A DNA stretch of 40,052 bases from Betaproteobacteria bacterium. GTDB lineage: Bacteria > Pseudomonadota > Gammaproteobacteria > Burkholderiales > Ga0077523. Below are positions 16,459 to 24,974 of the stretch, piece by piece. Where the stretch lies: assembly GCA_025350245.1 (NCBI GenBank), contig JANXYG010000077.1, positions 1-40,052 on the forward strand, read 5' to 3'. The position numbers and the translations under genes are program-made. Numbering within the stretch: the stretch's first letter is position 1; every line of letters begins with the position of its first letter. A model generated the notes under the pieces. The model was not told the DNA's origin. It did not search any database and saw nothing but the letters and a program-made list of their open reading frames with translations.

Positions 16459-18620
16459 GGTGTGATCGCGACGCTTGCCGGGGGCGGCACTTCGACACCG
16501 ATCGCGAAGCCGCTGTCGTCGACGAGGTCGGCGGCGCCGATGCCGATCAGCGTATTGCCGGGTTCGGTGGCGAGCACCTTGAACCGCACCACCTTGCTCG
16601 AGCCGCCCGCCAATTCCATGCCGACCCGCCCCGGACTCAGCGGCTTGATGCCGACCGGCGCCAGCGCCTTGGCATCGTAGGAGAGCTCGATCTGTCCGGC
16701 GCGGATCTGCCCCCCGGCTGGCATCTTCACCGTGACACCGAACTCCGAACCGGCGCGCGCCGATGCCGGCGCGACCAGACCCAGCGCCGGCGCGGTGACG
16801 GTCATGATGTCTTCGGACAGGGTCGGCACCGGGTTGTTGCCACCGCCGCCCGGCGTCATCGCCAAGGTACCGGCAGCGGTTTTCGCGATGCGCAGGGGCG
16901 GCAGGCCGGGAAAGGAATCGGTGCCCACCGGCATCTCGGCCATCACACCTTCGGGGCGCGAGATGTTGCGCACGATGCGCGGGGTGATCAGCAGCATGAT
17001 CTCGTTCTTCACCCGGTTGTCCTGCTGGGTGCCGAAGATGCGCGACAACAGCGGCAGATCGCCCAGCCCCGGGATGCGCTGCGCGCTGCGCCGGTCTTCG
17101 TCGTTGATCAGCCCGGCCAGCACCTGCGTCTCGCCGTCGCGCAGTTGCAGCACCGTGTTGGTGTTGCGCGTGCCCAGCCGGTACGCCACCGAGTTGTTGG
17201 CGGTGATCTGCTCCACGATGTTACTCACCTCCAGACCCACCTTGATGCCGACCTCGTCGTTCAGGTACACCTGCGCCTCGATGTCGAGCTTCAGGCCAAC
17301 GTCGATGTAACTGACCGAGGTCGCCACACCGATGTTCACCGCCGCGGTGGTGGTGAACTGCGGCACCTTGTCGCCGATGTGGATGCGCGCCTTCTCCTTG
17401 TTGCGCACGCGGATGCGCGGGTTGGCCAGCAGGTTGGTGGTGCCCACGTTCGCGCGCAGGTTGAAGGTCAGCGCCGGATCGGTGATCTTGAAGATCCTGT
17501 CCGCGTCGATGGGCTGCAGGCCGGTAGCGGCGGTGGTGCCGATGGTTCTCACGCCCAGTTGCACGCTGCCCGGATAGCCGATGCCCAGATCCTGCAACCG
17601 GCTGCGGGTGACTTCGATGACCTCCACCTCGAGCATGACCTCGGGTTCGGCGATGTCGAGCGTGCGCACCAGTTGCTCGGTCAGGCGCACCACGTCCGGG
17701 GTGTCTTTCACCACCATCAGGTTGAGCTTCTCGTCGATGAACACGTCCTGCGTCTTGACCATGGCCTTGACCATGGCCGAGGCCTGCTTCACGTCGGCGT
17801 TGGCGAGATAGAAGCTGCGCACCACCAGCTCGCGATAATCTTTCTGCTTGGCTGGCGTGTTGGGGTAGATCAGCACCGAGTTGTCGTTGAGCACCTTGGC
17901 ATCGAGCTGGTTGGTGGTGAACACCAGCTTCATGATGTCTTCCAGGTTGCTGTTGCGTACGTAGATGGTGACCTTGGTGTCCTGCTTCACGTCGCGGTCG
18001 AACACGAAATTGATGCCCGAGGTGCGTGACAGCATCTCGAACACCGTGCGCAATTGCGTGTCGCGAAACTCCAGCGTGATCGGCTTCTTGTACGGATTCT
18101 TGAGCTTCGGGGCCGGCTCGGCCGCCAATGCCGATTCGGTCACCCGGCGCAGCAGCTCGCGCGCCTGCGCCTGGTAGGGGTTCTCGGAGAGGACGGTGCG
18201 CAGCTGGGTCTCGGCGCCGCCCAGATCGCCGGCCTTGACCAGCGTCTGGGCTTCCTCGATGAGCACGCCATGGCGGCGCGCGCGCTCGACTTCCTTCAGA
18301 CCAGCGCTGGCCCGAAAGCCGGCCGGATCAGCGGCCGCGGCCTGGCCGTAGGCCACCTTGGCGTCGTCCAGGCGCCCGGCCCGCAGGGCGGCATCGCCTT
18401 CGCGCAATCGCGCTGCCGCCACCCGTTCGCGTTCGCGCAGCAGCGCCGCGCGGTAGGTGCTGTTGCGTGGGTTGTCCTTGACCGCCTGCTCCAGCTTGGC
18501 AAGCCCCTGCTCGGGCGGGACATCGGCGAGCAGCCGGTTCACCGCCTCGTAGCTGGAGTCGGTGGCGCAGCCGGCCAGCGCGAACAGCGCGAGCACGGCG
18601 AGCTTGCAAACGTACTTCAT
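16455..18620 (-). CDS. gspD: Lipoprotein secretin (GspD/PilQ/MshL-like) with cohesin-like C-terminal domain
   Basis: This 721-residue protein should form the outer-membrane channel of the secretion machine. Features in order are: a lipoprotein signal (VLALFALAGC, Cys 18); a TPR-like helical region (about 25-165); an STN/N0 domain (ITLEFRDTQLRTVFEMLSRT, near 180); an N1 domain (RELVVRSFYLANADVKQASA onward); the secretin core (NPRIRVRNKEKARIHIGDKV to GDLPLLSRIFGTQQDNRVKN and IMLLITPRIVR); and a final domain of about 100 residues (TVTAPALGLVAPASARAGSE, then AGQIELSYDAKALAPVG) that resembles cohesins. Cohesin domains are not part of classical GspD. Its stop overlaps the next pseudopilin start, and its own start overlaps the stop of the preceding gene, so it is an internal cistron. 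Confidence 0.93.
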   Translation of the reverse strand: MKYVCKLAVLALFALAGCATDSSYEAVNRLLADVPPEQGLAKLEQAVKDNPRNSTYRAALLRERERVAAARLREGDAALRAGRLDDAKVAYGQAAAADPAGFRASAGLKEVERARRHGVLIEEAQTLVKAGDLGGAETQLRTVLSENPYQAQARELLRRVTESALAAEPAPKLKNPYKKPITLEFRDTQLRTVFEMLSRTSGINFVFDRDVKQDTKVTIYVRNSNLEDIMKLVFTTNQLDAKVLNDNSVLIYPNTPAKQKDYRELVVRSFYLANADVKQASAMVKAMVKTQDVFIDEKLNLMVVKDTPDVVRLTEQLVRTLDIAEPEVMLEVEVIEVTRSRLQDLGIGYPGSVQLGVRTIGTTAATGLQPIDADRIFKITDPALTFNLRANVGTTNLLANPRIRVRNKEKARIHIGDKVPQFTTTAAVNIGVATSVSYIDVGLKLDIEAQVYLNDEVGIKVGLEVSNIVEQITANNSVAYRLGTRNTNTVLQLRDGETQVLAGLINDEDRRSAQRIPGLGDLPLLSRIFGTQQDNRVKNEIMLLITPRIVRNISRPEGVMAEMPVGTDSFPGLPPLRIAKTAAGTLAMTPGGGGNNPVPTLSEDIMTVTAPALGLVAPASARAGSEFGVTVKMPAGGQIRAGQIELSYDAKALAPVGIKPLSPGRVGMELAGGSSKVVRFKVLATEPGNTLIGIGAADLVDDSGFAIGVEVPPPASVAITP

Positions 18621-19189
18621 GGGCTTCCGATCGAGAGAGACTGTTGCCGGTCGAGCGGCAGGTAGGTGAACACGATGCGGGCGTCGGTGGCTTCGTCGAG
18701 GCGCCAGGCGCCATCGAGCACGTCGCCCTTGTGCGCGGCCAGGCTGCGGTCCTGCTGCTCGAGAAACACGGTCCGGCCGTCGTCGCTGTCGAGCATGCCC
18801 AGATAGGTATAGGGCAGCGGCGGCGCCTGCGGTGGCGGCGTGGCGGCCACCGCGGCCTCGCGTTGCGCCTTGGCTTCGCGCGGGGTGAGCTTGCGTGGCG
18901 GCGGGTCCCAGCTGCGCGCACCGAAGGCGTCTTCCGGCTTGGCAACGGGGCCGCGGCGCAGGCGCGACAGATCCAGGCGGTTCGCATCGGCCACCGCAAC
19001 CTCGGGACCCGGTGCCGCGCGCCGAGGCGTGCTTGCGGCGGCGCGCACCGGCTCGCCGGCGGAATCTCGCCGCGTGGCGGCGCCGGCACTGTTGACGTCG
19101 GCCTCACCGTCGACCCAGCGCACCGCCACGAGCGTCAGGGCAAGCGCCGCGAACAGGCCGACGCGCCGCGCACGCGCACCCGGTTTCAC
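18617..19189 (-). CDS. GspC/PilP-like inner-membrane protein
   Basis: This 190-residue protein has one N-terminal membrane segment (RRVGLFAALALTLVAVRWVD), a long Pro/Ala/Arg-rich periplasmic linker, and a small C-terminal beta domain. That domain contains LPYTYLGMLDSDDGRTVFLE and SLAAHKGDVLDGAWRLDE, resembling the PilP/GspC homology region that contacts the secretin. Its stop overlaps the secretin start by four bases, which fits a connector between inner-membrane platform and secretin. The family is highly divergent, so the assignment rests on topology, the GDVLDG-type motif and operon position. Similar genes in betaproteobacteria are, as far as I recall, annotated as part of a 'secretion system X'. 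Confidence 0.72.
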   Translation of the reverse strand: MKPGARARRVGLFAALALTLVAVRWVDGEADVNSAGAATRRDSAGEPVRAAASTPRRAAPGPEVAVADANRLDLSRLRRGPVAKPEDAFGARSWDPPPRKLTPREAKAQREAAVAATPPPQAPPLPYTYLGMLDSDDGRTVFLEQQDRSLAAHKGDVLDGAWRLDEATDARIVFTYLPLDRQQSLSIGSP

Positions 19190-19749
19190 GATGCGCCCCC
19201 GAGGTAAACCACGAAGCGCAACTGCGCATCGAGCGTCGGCACGCCGATCGCCTCGCGCTTGATCACCACGTCTTCGAGGCCGGCGGCCGGCACTTTCTCC
19301 AGGACTTCCGCGACGAAACCGCGCAACTGCGGATAAGTGCCCTTGATCGGCAGGGTGATCTGGTAGCGCGCGAGACGCGCGTCTTTACCGTGCTCGAGCT
19401 GATATTCGCCGGTTTCGAGCACCAGCCCGTTGCGCGCCGCCGCGACATGCACCCGACCGATCCAGTCGGGAAGCGTATCGACGCGCGGAAAGAAACCATA
19501 GAAGGCATCGAGCTGCCCGCTGCGGGTCGCGACCGGCGCCGACGCCTCACCGCCCGCACGCAACCGCGCGCGCAACTCGGTGACCTGTTCGTGCAAGACC
19601 TGACCCTGTTGCCGCATCGGCCGCAGCGCGAGTAACCAGAAACCCACCGCGCCAATGATGAGCACGATGCCCACCACACCGCGCCATCCCAGGCGGGCAG
19701 CCTCGCGGCGCACGAGCCAGCCGATGCCGCTCAGGGCGCGGGTATCCAT
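19186..19749 (-). CDS. PilO/GspM-like inner-membrane platform protein
   Basis: This 187-residue protein has one membrane helix (GVVGIVLIIGAVGFWLLAL, about 25-43), a short coiled-coil stretch (QQGQVLHEQVTELRARLRAG) and a periplasmic ferredoxin-like domain ending RYQITLPIKGTYPQLRGFVA and AQLRFVVYLGGAS. This is the PilO pattern. The ATG at 19749 overlaps the end of the PilN-like gene by 19 nt, and the stop overlaps the next start (ATGA). It should pair with the PilN-like protein to form the inner-membrane assembly platform. Confidence 0.82.
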   Translation of the reverse strand: MDTRALSGIGWLVRREAARLGWRGVVGIVLIIGAVGFWLLALRPMRQQGQVLHEQVTELRARLRAGGEASAPVATRSGQLDAFYGFFPRVDTLPDWIGRVHVAAARNGLVLETGEYQLEHGKDARLARYQITLPIKGTYPQLRGFVAEVLEKVPAAGLEDVVIKREAIGVPTLDAQLRFVVYLGGAS

Positions 19750-20273
19750 GCCGCCTGCACCGTGAAAGCCATGGGGTGGTTCGGATCCTTGAACCGGATC
19801 TGGTGTTGCGTGAGGTGCGCATCGCGCAGACCCGGCGTGGCCTCGAGCCGCGCGAGGAACGTGAGCAACGCGTTGAGGTTGCGCGCTTCGCCCTGCAGGA
19901 TGACGGTGCGGTTCTTCGGGTCGGGCTGGACGCCGAGCAGCGCGATATCGGTGGTGAGCGCCGATTCGAGATCGGCGAACAAGCGGTCCCACGGCAACGC
20001 GAGTTGGTCGATGACGACGTTGGCGGCGCGGATCTCCTGGGCGAGCTCGCGCGTCGGCGCCTGCTCGGCCGAGAAGTCGGGCAACGAACGCCGGGCCAGG
20101 CGCCGCGTATCCGACAGCTTGCCGTCCCACCGCGCGGCCTCGCTGCGCGCGTCGGCATACTGCCCGGCGAGCCATACCAGCAGTAGCGCGCCGACGGCGA
20201 TCAGCACGACGCCGGTCGGTCGTCCGGTACCCGGGCGACGAACGAAATCGAGCGGCAACGCGCGCATCGTCAT
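19731..20273 (-). CDS. PilN/GspL-C-like inner-membrane platform protein
   Basis: This protein is about 180 residues from ATG 20273 (ATG 20267 is an alternative). It has a short cytoplasmic N-terminus (MRALPLDFVRRP), one membrane helix (GVVLIAVGALLLVWLAGQYA), a helical segment, and a small alpha/beta domain with VQPDPKNRTVILQGEARNLN and LLTFLARLEATPGLRDAHLT. This is the PilN fold. In type IV pilus systems the N-terminal tail of PilN binds PilM. About 50 nt separates it from the PilM-like gene. Confidence 0.82.
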   Translation of the reverse strand: MTMRALPLDFVRRPGTGRPTGVVLIAVGALLLVWLAGQYADARSEAARWDGKLSDTRRLARRSLPDFSAEQAPTRELAQEIRAANVVIDQLALPWDRLFADLESALTTDIALLGVQPDPKNRTVILQGEARNLNALLTFLARLEATPGLRDAHLTQHQIRFKDPNHPMAFTVQAAWIPAP

Positions 20274-20325
20274 CGCAGCGGCCTCGGGACACCGTGACTG
20301 TTGGCGCCGCACGCGCAGAAAATCA

Positions 20326-21132
20326 TCACGCCCGCCACGCGCCGACAATCCGCCGCGGACGGGGCCGCTTGACCGCCGGCGCTGCACCGTCGTGCACCAT
20401 CACGTCCCAGCCGGCGAGCTTCGCGGGCAGCATATCCGGCGCCCCCGCGAACACCACATGCAGCCGGGCGCCATCGACGCCGACGGTGCCGAGCGCCTGC
20501 GCCTGCGTCAGTTCGGCGGCCAGGGCGACGGCAGCCGAGCCTTCGAACCGCGGATTCGACAACGCGCGCCAACGACCATGGTCGAACAGGCCGAGCGTCA
20601 GGCGCCCGGGTTCGATCAGGGCGAATCCGCCCGGGCCGCGAGCGATGTGTTGCCGTACCCGATCGAACTCGGCCACGAACCGCGGCGTGACCGATACCAG
20701 CGACAGCGTGGCGCCGGTGCAGCTTGCCTTCAGGCTCGCGATCAGCGCCGCGTCGATGGCGCAGACCGGTGCCGCCGCGCCCGCGGGCGCATCCGCCAGT
20801 GCGAGATCCCACGACTGCGCCTTGTCGCCGTGCACCGCGGCGAATTCGAGGCGGGCATAGGCCAGCCGGTCGGCATCGGTCGCGAGCGCGGCGCTCCAGG
20901 GCAGCATCTGGTAGCGCACCAGATGGCCCGACAGCACGATCCGCGCATCGGCTCGATGCCAGCGGGTGTCGGCGAGCGCGCGGACGAACACGTCGGCCGC
21001 CGACTCGCCACGTTCGGCGCGAACCGAAGCGGAAGCGATCAGCGCCGGCCTGAAGCCGCGCCCGTAACGCGCCAGCTCGACGCCCGACGGCGCGAGCGTG
21101 AGCTGCACGCGTTCACGCCACGAGGGTGACAC
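20326..21132 (-). CDS. PilM/GspL-N-like cytoplasmic protein (divergent)
   Basis: This protein is about 268 residues, shorter than typical PilM (about 350). No membrane segment is seen. Stretches such as RYGRGFRPALIASASVRAER, IVLSGHLVRYQMLPWS and SLVSVTPRFVAEFDRVRQ fit an actin-like PilM/GspL fold with reduced nucleotide motifs. The start is a GTG at 21132, supported by an AGGAAG six bases upstream, and it overlaps the gspE end by 20 nt. GTG 21108 is an alternative. Its place between GspE and the PilN-like gene is the main support. Direct sequence similarity is weak, so the call is by context. Confidence 0.68.
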   Translation of the reverse strand: MSPSWRERVQLTLAPSGVELARYGRGFRPALIASASVRAERGESAADVFVRALADTRWHRADARIVLSGHLVRYQMLPWSAALATDADRLAYARLEFAAVHGDKAQSWDLALADAPAGAAAPVCAIDAALIASLKASCTGATLSLVSVTPRFVAEFDRVRQHIARGPGGFALIEPGRLTLGLFDHGRWRALSNPRFEGSAAVALAAELTQAQALGTVGVDGARLHVVFAGAPDMLPAKLAGWDVMVHDGAAPAVKRPRPRRIVGAWRA

Positions 21133-22801
21133 GATTCGCTTCCTGCAATGTGGTTTCGCCGTTGCGCACCAGGTCGAGCGCGGATTCGCGCAGGAACCGG
21201 GTGCCGCCGCGCCGTGCCGCTTCCTTGACCTTGCGGATCGGCTCGCGGGCGGTGATGAGTTCGCGCATTTCGTCGGTGAGCATGAGCATCTCGGCGATCG
21301 CCTTGCGCCCCTTGTAGCCACTGCCGCGGCAGTGCCCGCAGCCGGTGCCGGCGCGAAAGCGGTAACCGGCCGCGATCTCACGCGTCAGGTTCGAGTCGGC
21401 GAGCAGTTGGTCGTCGGGCACGGCATCGACGGTGCACTGCGCGCAGTTCACCCGCACCAGCCGCTGCGCGACGATGCCGTTCAGCGCCGACACGAAGCTG
21501 TACGGATCGACCCCCATGTGGGTGAAGCGGCCGATCACGTCGAACACGTTGTTGGCGTGGACGGTGGTGAACACGAGATGGCCGGTGAGCGCGGCCTGCA
21601 CCGCAATCTGCGCGGTCTCGGGGTCGCGGATCTCGCCGACCATGATCTTGTCGGGATCGTGCCGCAGGATCGAGCGCAGGCCGCGGGCGAAGGTCAGGCC
21701 CTTCTTCTCGTTGACCGGGATCTGCAGCACGCCATTGAGCTGGTACTCGACCGGGTCCTCGATGGTGATGAGCTTGTCGTGACCGTGGTTGATCTCGGTG
21801 ATCGCGGCATACAGCGTGGTGGTCTTGCCGCTGCCGGTGGGGCCGGTGACCAGCAGCATGCCGTAGGGCTCGCCCGACAGGCGCCGCATCCAGGTCTTGG
21901 CGGCGTCGCTGAAGCCGAGGCTGTCGAGCGTGAGGCCCTTCACCTGATCGGCGAGGCTCTGCTTGTCGAGAATGCGCAGCACCGCGTCCTCGCCGAACAC
22001 CGACGGCATGATCGACACCCGGAAGTCGATCTCGCGCCCCTGCGTCGACACCTTGAAGCGGCCGTCCTGTGGCACGCGCCGCTCGGCGATGTCGAGCTCC
22101 GACATCACCTTGATGCGCGAGATCACCTGATCGGCGTTTTCGCCGCCACTCACCTGACTCACGTTGGCGAGCACACCGTCGATGCGGTACTTGATGTGCA
22201 GGCCTGCGGGAGAAGTCTCGAGATGGATATCGCTCGCGCCGCTCTTGAGCGCGTCGTAGAGGGTCGAGTGCACCAGCCGCACCACCGGGCTGGTGCCGGC
22301 GCTGATCGACTTGAGCGAGAGGTCTTCTATGCCCTTGCCACCGTCGACATCGGCACGGGTCTCGACGACGATGCTCTCCATCGCCTTCATGTTCTCGCCG
22401 TGGCGGGCGAGCCAGGCCGCGATGTCCGCGTGATGCGCCAACCGGTACGACATCGGCGCGGCGATACGCTCGTCCGCCCAGGGTCGCAAGCGCGGATTGA
22501 ACGGGTCGGCGTGCACCATCACCAGGCCCGTGTCGGCGGCGCGGAACAGCACGCACTCGCGCGCCAGCGATTCGGTGTAGGGCAGCAGGTCGAAGGCCGG
22601 CTCGGCCACATGCATGTCGGCCATCGAGATCGGCGCCTGCGCGAAGGTTGCCGCGAGCGTTTGCACGAACGGCTCGGATTCGAGCCCGCTCGCCTCCTGG
22701 AGGCTCACCACCACCCGCTTGCCGCTCGCGGCGGCGGCGGCGCGCGCGGCGGTGAGTTCAGCCGCCGTGAACACGCGCTGCACCTCGAACTCGCGTTTCA
22801 C
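21113..22801 (-). CDS. gspE: GspE/PilB-family secretion ATPase
   Basis: This is a 562-residue hexameric ATPase of the inner-membrane face that powers pseudopilus assembly. The C-terminal ATPase core has all motifs: Walker A GPTGSGKTTT (about 320), Asp box LITIEDPVEYQ (344), Walker B KIMVGEIRDPETAQIA (385) and His box TGHLVFTTVHAN (406). A tetracysteine zinc site (C453-x2-C456 and C488-x2-C491) is present, as in GspE/PilB, and the N-terminal N1E-like region is retained. GTG 22801 overlaps the gspF stop (GTGA). Open frame further upstream lies inside gspF and is not used. This is the strongest family assignment in the operon. Confidence 0.97.
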   Translation of the reverse strand: MKREFEVQRVFTAAELTAARAAAAASGKRVVVSLQEASGLESEPFVQTLAATFAQAPISMADMHVAEPAFDLLPYTESLARECVLFRAADTGLVMVHADPFNPRLRPWADERIAAPMSYRLAHHADIAAWLARHGENMKAMESIVVETRADVDGGKGIEDLSLKSISAGTSPVVRLVHSTLYDALKSGASDIHLETSPAGLHIKYRIDGVLANVSQVSGGENADQVISRIKVMSELDIAERRVPQDGRFKVSTQGREIDFRVSIMPSVFGEDAVLRILDKQSLADQVKGLTLDSLGFSDAAKTWMRRLSGEPYGMLLVTGPTGSGKTTTLYAAITEINHGHDKLITIEDPVEYQLNGVLQIPVNEKKGLTFARGLRSILRHDPDKIMVGEIRDPETAQIAVQAALTGHLVFTTVHANNVFDVIGRFTHMGVDPYSFVSALNGIVAQRLVRVNCAQCTVDAVPDDQLLADSNLTREIAAGYRFRAGTGCGHCRGSGYKGRKAIAEMLMLTDEMRELITAREPIRKVKEAARRGGTRFLRESALDLVRNGETTLQEANRVTLVA

Positions 22802-23988
22802 TGCACGCTCCCGGCGAGTTCGAAGATCGGCAGGTACATCAGCACCACGATACCGCCGATGACCACGCCGATCACCGCCATCAGCAGCGGTTCGAAGGTC
22901 TTGGTGAACCACTCCACCCAGCGCGCCATCTCCTCATCGTGGAACACCGCGATGCGTTCCATCATGTCGCCCATCTGGCCGGTACGCTCGCCCACCCGCA
23001 GCAGGCGCAGCGCCACCGGGGTTGTCAGGGCATTGGCCTCCATCGCCTGCGAGGTGGTCTTGCCTTCGCGGATCATGCGCTGCGCGGTATCGAGGCGGGA
23101 GCGCAGTTCGGGATCGAGCAGGCCGGCGACCATGCCCATGGCCGGCACGATCGAGATGCCGCCGGCCAGCAGCATGCCGAGCGTGCGATAGAAGCGCGTC
23201 AGCTGGTAGACGCGCACGCGCTCACCCATCGCGGGGATCGCCCGCAGCGCGCGCAGGAGCTGTGCGCGCGTGGATGCCAGCGAGACCCACCAGCCGAAGG
23301 TGACCAGTCCGGCAACGAAGAGCAGCACCGCGAGCTTGCCATGGGTGTCGATCCATTGGCCCCAGTGCATCAGCAGGCGCGACACGAATGGCAGGTCGCT
23401 GCCCATGTCTTCGTACACGTGGGCAAAGCGCGGCACCACGTAACCGAGCAGGAACAGGGTGACCAACCCTCCCACCGCGATCAGGATCGCCGGGTAGATC
23501 GACGCGCTCACCAGCTTCTTGCGGACCAGGTCGATCTGCGCCTGGTACACCACATAGCGGATCAGCGAATCGGCGAGGTCGCCGGTGCGCTCGCTCGCCC
23601 GAACGGTGGCGACGTAGAGATCGGGAAACACGTCGGGCTGCGATTGCAGCGAAGCCGACAGCGTCCTGCCTTCGTACAATTGGTCGAGCAGCCCGCGCAG
23701 GACGGCGCGGGTTTCGGCCCGCGACTCTTTCTCGTTGAGCGTCTCGAGCGCCTCGACCAGGCTGATCCCCGACTGCAGCAGCGCCAGGAGCTCCTGGGTG
23801 AACAGCAGCAGCGGAAACCGGACCCGCCGGCCCAGGCCCGGCAGGGAGAACGGCGACGCCCCCCGCACCGACAACACCGCGTAGCCCTGCCCGACCGCCT
23901 GCGCCTGGGCATCGCGCGCGTCGCGCGCGTCGAACGCCAGCGAGACCACGCCTTCTCCGGCTTTCATGGCTTTGATGCGGAAGCGCAT
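22798..23988 (-). CDS. gspF: GspF/PilC-family inner-membrane platform protein
   Basis: This 396-residue polytopic protein has two T2SSF repeats (about 60-180 and 265-385) and three membrane helices, including AILIAVGGLVTLFLLGYVVP and AVIGVVIGGIVVLMYLPIFE at the C-terminus. Diagnostic stretches include LLALLQSGISLVEALETLNE, RASERTGDLADSLIRYV, FYRTLGMLLAGGISIVPAMG and RVGERTGQMGDMMERIAVFH. Length is as usual for GspF. It overlaps gspE by four bases. The gap to gspG upstream is 141 nt and contains a dispersed hairpin repeat. Confidence 0.96.
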   Translation of the reverse strand: MRFRIKAMKAGEGVVSLAFDARDARDAQAQAVGQGYAVLSVRGASPFSLPGLGRRVRFPLLLFTQELLALLQSGISLVEALETLNEKESRAETRAVLRGLLDQLYEGRTLSASLQSQPDVFPDLYVATVRASERTGDLADSLIRYVVYQAQIDLVRKKLVSASIYPAILIAVGGLVTLFLLGYVVPRFAHVYEDMGSDLPFVSRLLMHWGQWIDTHGKLAVLLFVAGLVTFGWWVSLASTRAQLLRALRAIPAMGERVRVYQLTRFYRTLGMLLAGGISIVPAMGMVAGLLDPELRSRLDTAQRMIREGKTTSQAMEANALTTPVALRLLRVGERTGQMGDMMERIAVFHDEEMARWVEWFTKTFEPLLMAVIGVVIGGIVVLMYLPIFELAGSVQ

Positions 23989-24048
23989 GGCCTCAGTGCC
24001 TACCGGCCAGCCAGAGGGTGCCGAACGAAGGGACCTCTGAAACGAAGG

Positions 24049-24125
24049 GGCAGCGCCCGGAAGGCCTCCTGAGGACGCTGCGCCCCCTCGAGGGGGAAGG
24101 CGGAGCGCAGCCTGGGGGTGGGCGT
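24049..24125. repeat. Dispersed hairpin repeat, copy C
   Basis: This copy shares GAGGACGCTGCGCCCCCT, AGGGGGAAGGCGGAGCGCAG and CCTGGGGGTGGGCGT with the other copies, but its left arm differs (GCCCGGAAGGCCTCCT in place of GCCCACAGGGTCCCCC). It occupies the gap between gspG and gspF. Confidence 0.82.
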
Positions 24126-24129
24126 CAAA

Positions 24130-24630
24130 TTAGTTCCAATTAGTGATGTCGGCGTTCTCGCCTTCGCCACCGACCTGTCCGTCCTTGCCGAACGAGAACA
24201 GGTCGAACTCGCCCTTTTCACCCGGTGAACGGTACTGATACGGCTGACCCCACGGGTCGGGCGGAACCCCCTTCTTGAGGTAAGGCCCCTGCCACTTGGC
24301 TTCGTTCACGGGCTTCTCGTTGAGCGCCGCCAACCCCTGCTCCGTGGTCGGGTAGCGTCCGAGATCGAGCCGGTAGGTGTCGAGAGCCTTTTCGAAGGCA
24401 TCGATCTGGACCTTGGCCACCTTGATCTCCGACTTGCCGATCTGGGCGAAGTATTTTGGTCCGACATAGCCGGCCAGCAGCCCGATGATGACGATCACCA
24501 CCAGCAGTTCGAGCAGGGTGAAGCCGGTCTCGCCCAGGCTGCGGGCGTGGCGCCGGCCTGGCGTTGCGGGATGCTGCGGCGATCGACGGCGCAGGGGCAC
24601 GGGTCCAACCTCCAATTCAACGGGACTCAT
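24130..24630 (-). CDS. gspG: GspG major pseudopilin
   Basis: This 166-residue major pseudopilin has the prepilin signal TGFTLLELLVVIVIIGLLAG, with Gly -1 and Glu +5. The GspG core follows: VGPKYFAQIGKSEIKVAKVQ, IDAFEKALDTYRLDLGRYPT, TEQGLAALNEKP. The C-terminal calcium-loop region GKDGQVGGEGENADITNWN is also present. The ATG at 24630 gives a leader of about 35 residues, longer than the usual 5-10; internal starts are less obvious. It is the first gene of the operon in transcription order, after 344 nt without a gene, so the operon promoter should lie there. Confidence 0.95.
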   Translation of the reverse strand: MSPVELEVGPVPLRRRSPQHPATPGRRHARSLGETGFTLLELLVVIVIIGLLAGYVGPKYFAQIGKSEIKVAKVQIDAFEKALDTYRLDLGRYPTTEQGLAALNEKPVNEAKWQGPYLKKGVPPDPWGQPYQYRSPGEKGEFDLFSFGKDGQVGGEGENADITNWN

Positions 24631-24903
24631 GAGTCTAGGGGCAATGTGTGACTGTTGTTTGACGGGCGGCGGGTTACCTGTGTTCGGCGGAGGCCCCCGG
24701 TCGTTGACCGCGATCGGAACAATCACGATCCGGGGCGTACGCCGTTCGGATCATATGCCGATCTGCCGTCGCCGAGGCCGGGCAACCGGATCGGCGGCGA
24801 TTGCCGGGCGTTGCCCGCCGACGACACCGGCAACGCCCATGCCGCTGACGGGAACCGGTCGGCGCCGATTGTGCCCACCCCCGGCCTGCGTTATCGAGGC
24901 TGC
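24631..24903. promoter_or_regulatory. Gene-free region upstream of the secretion operon
   Basis: No believable coding frame is seen. The stretch must hold the gspG operon promoter if there is no read-through from the PEP-CTERM gene. I could not identify a clear -35/-10 pair or operator. Confidence 0.4.
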
Positions 24904-24940
24904 AAAAAACGGGCACGACGACCTGCGGGCCCCGTGCCCG
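24904..24940 (-). terminator. Rho-independent terminator of the second PEP-CTERM gene
   Basis: On the minus strand, CGGGCAC (24940-24934) pairs with GTGCCCG (24916-24910), followed directly by six Ts (24909-24904). It lies 35 nt beyond the stop at 24975. It separates the PEP-CTERM transcript from the secretion operon. Confidence 0.8.
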
Positions 24941-24974
24941 ACCCGATCCCGTGCGCGGACCGGTTACGACTCTC

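Noticed and set aside
16455-24630. Operon considered as a plain MSHA pilus locus
   Set aside because: Gene order and content differ: there is no MshM-like ATPase or MshQ-type gene, and the secretin carries a cohesin-like tail. The relation remains possible at the family level.
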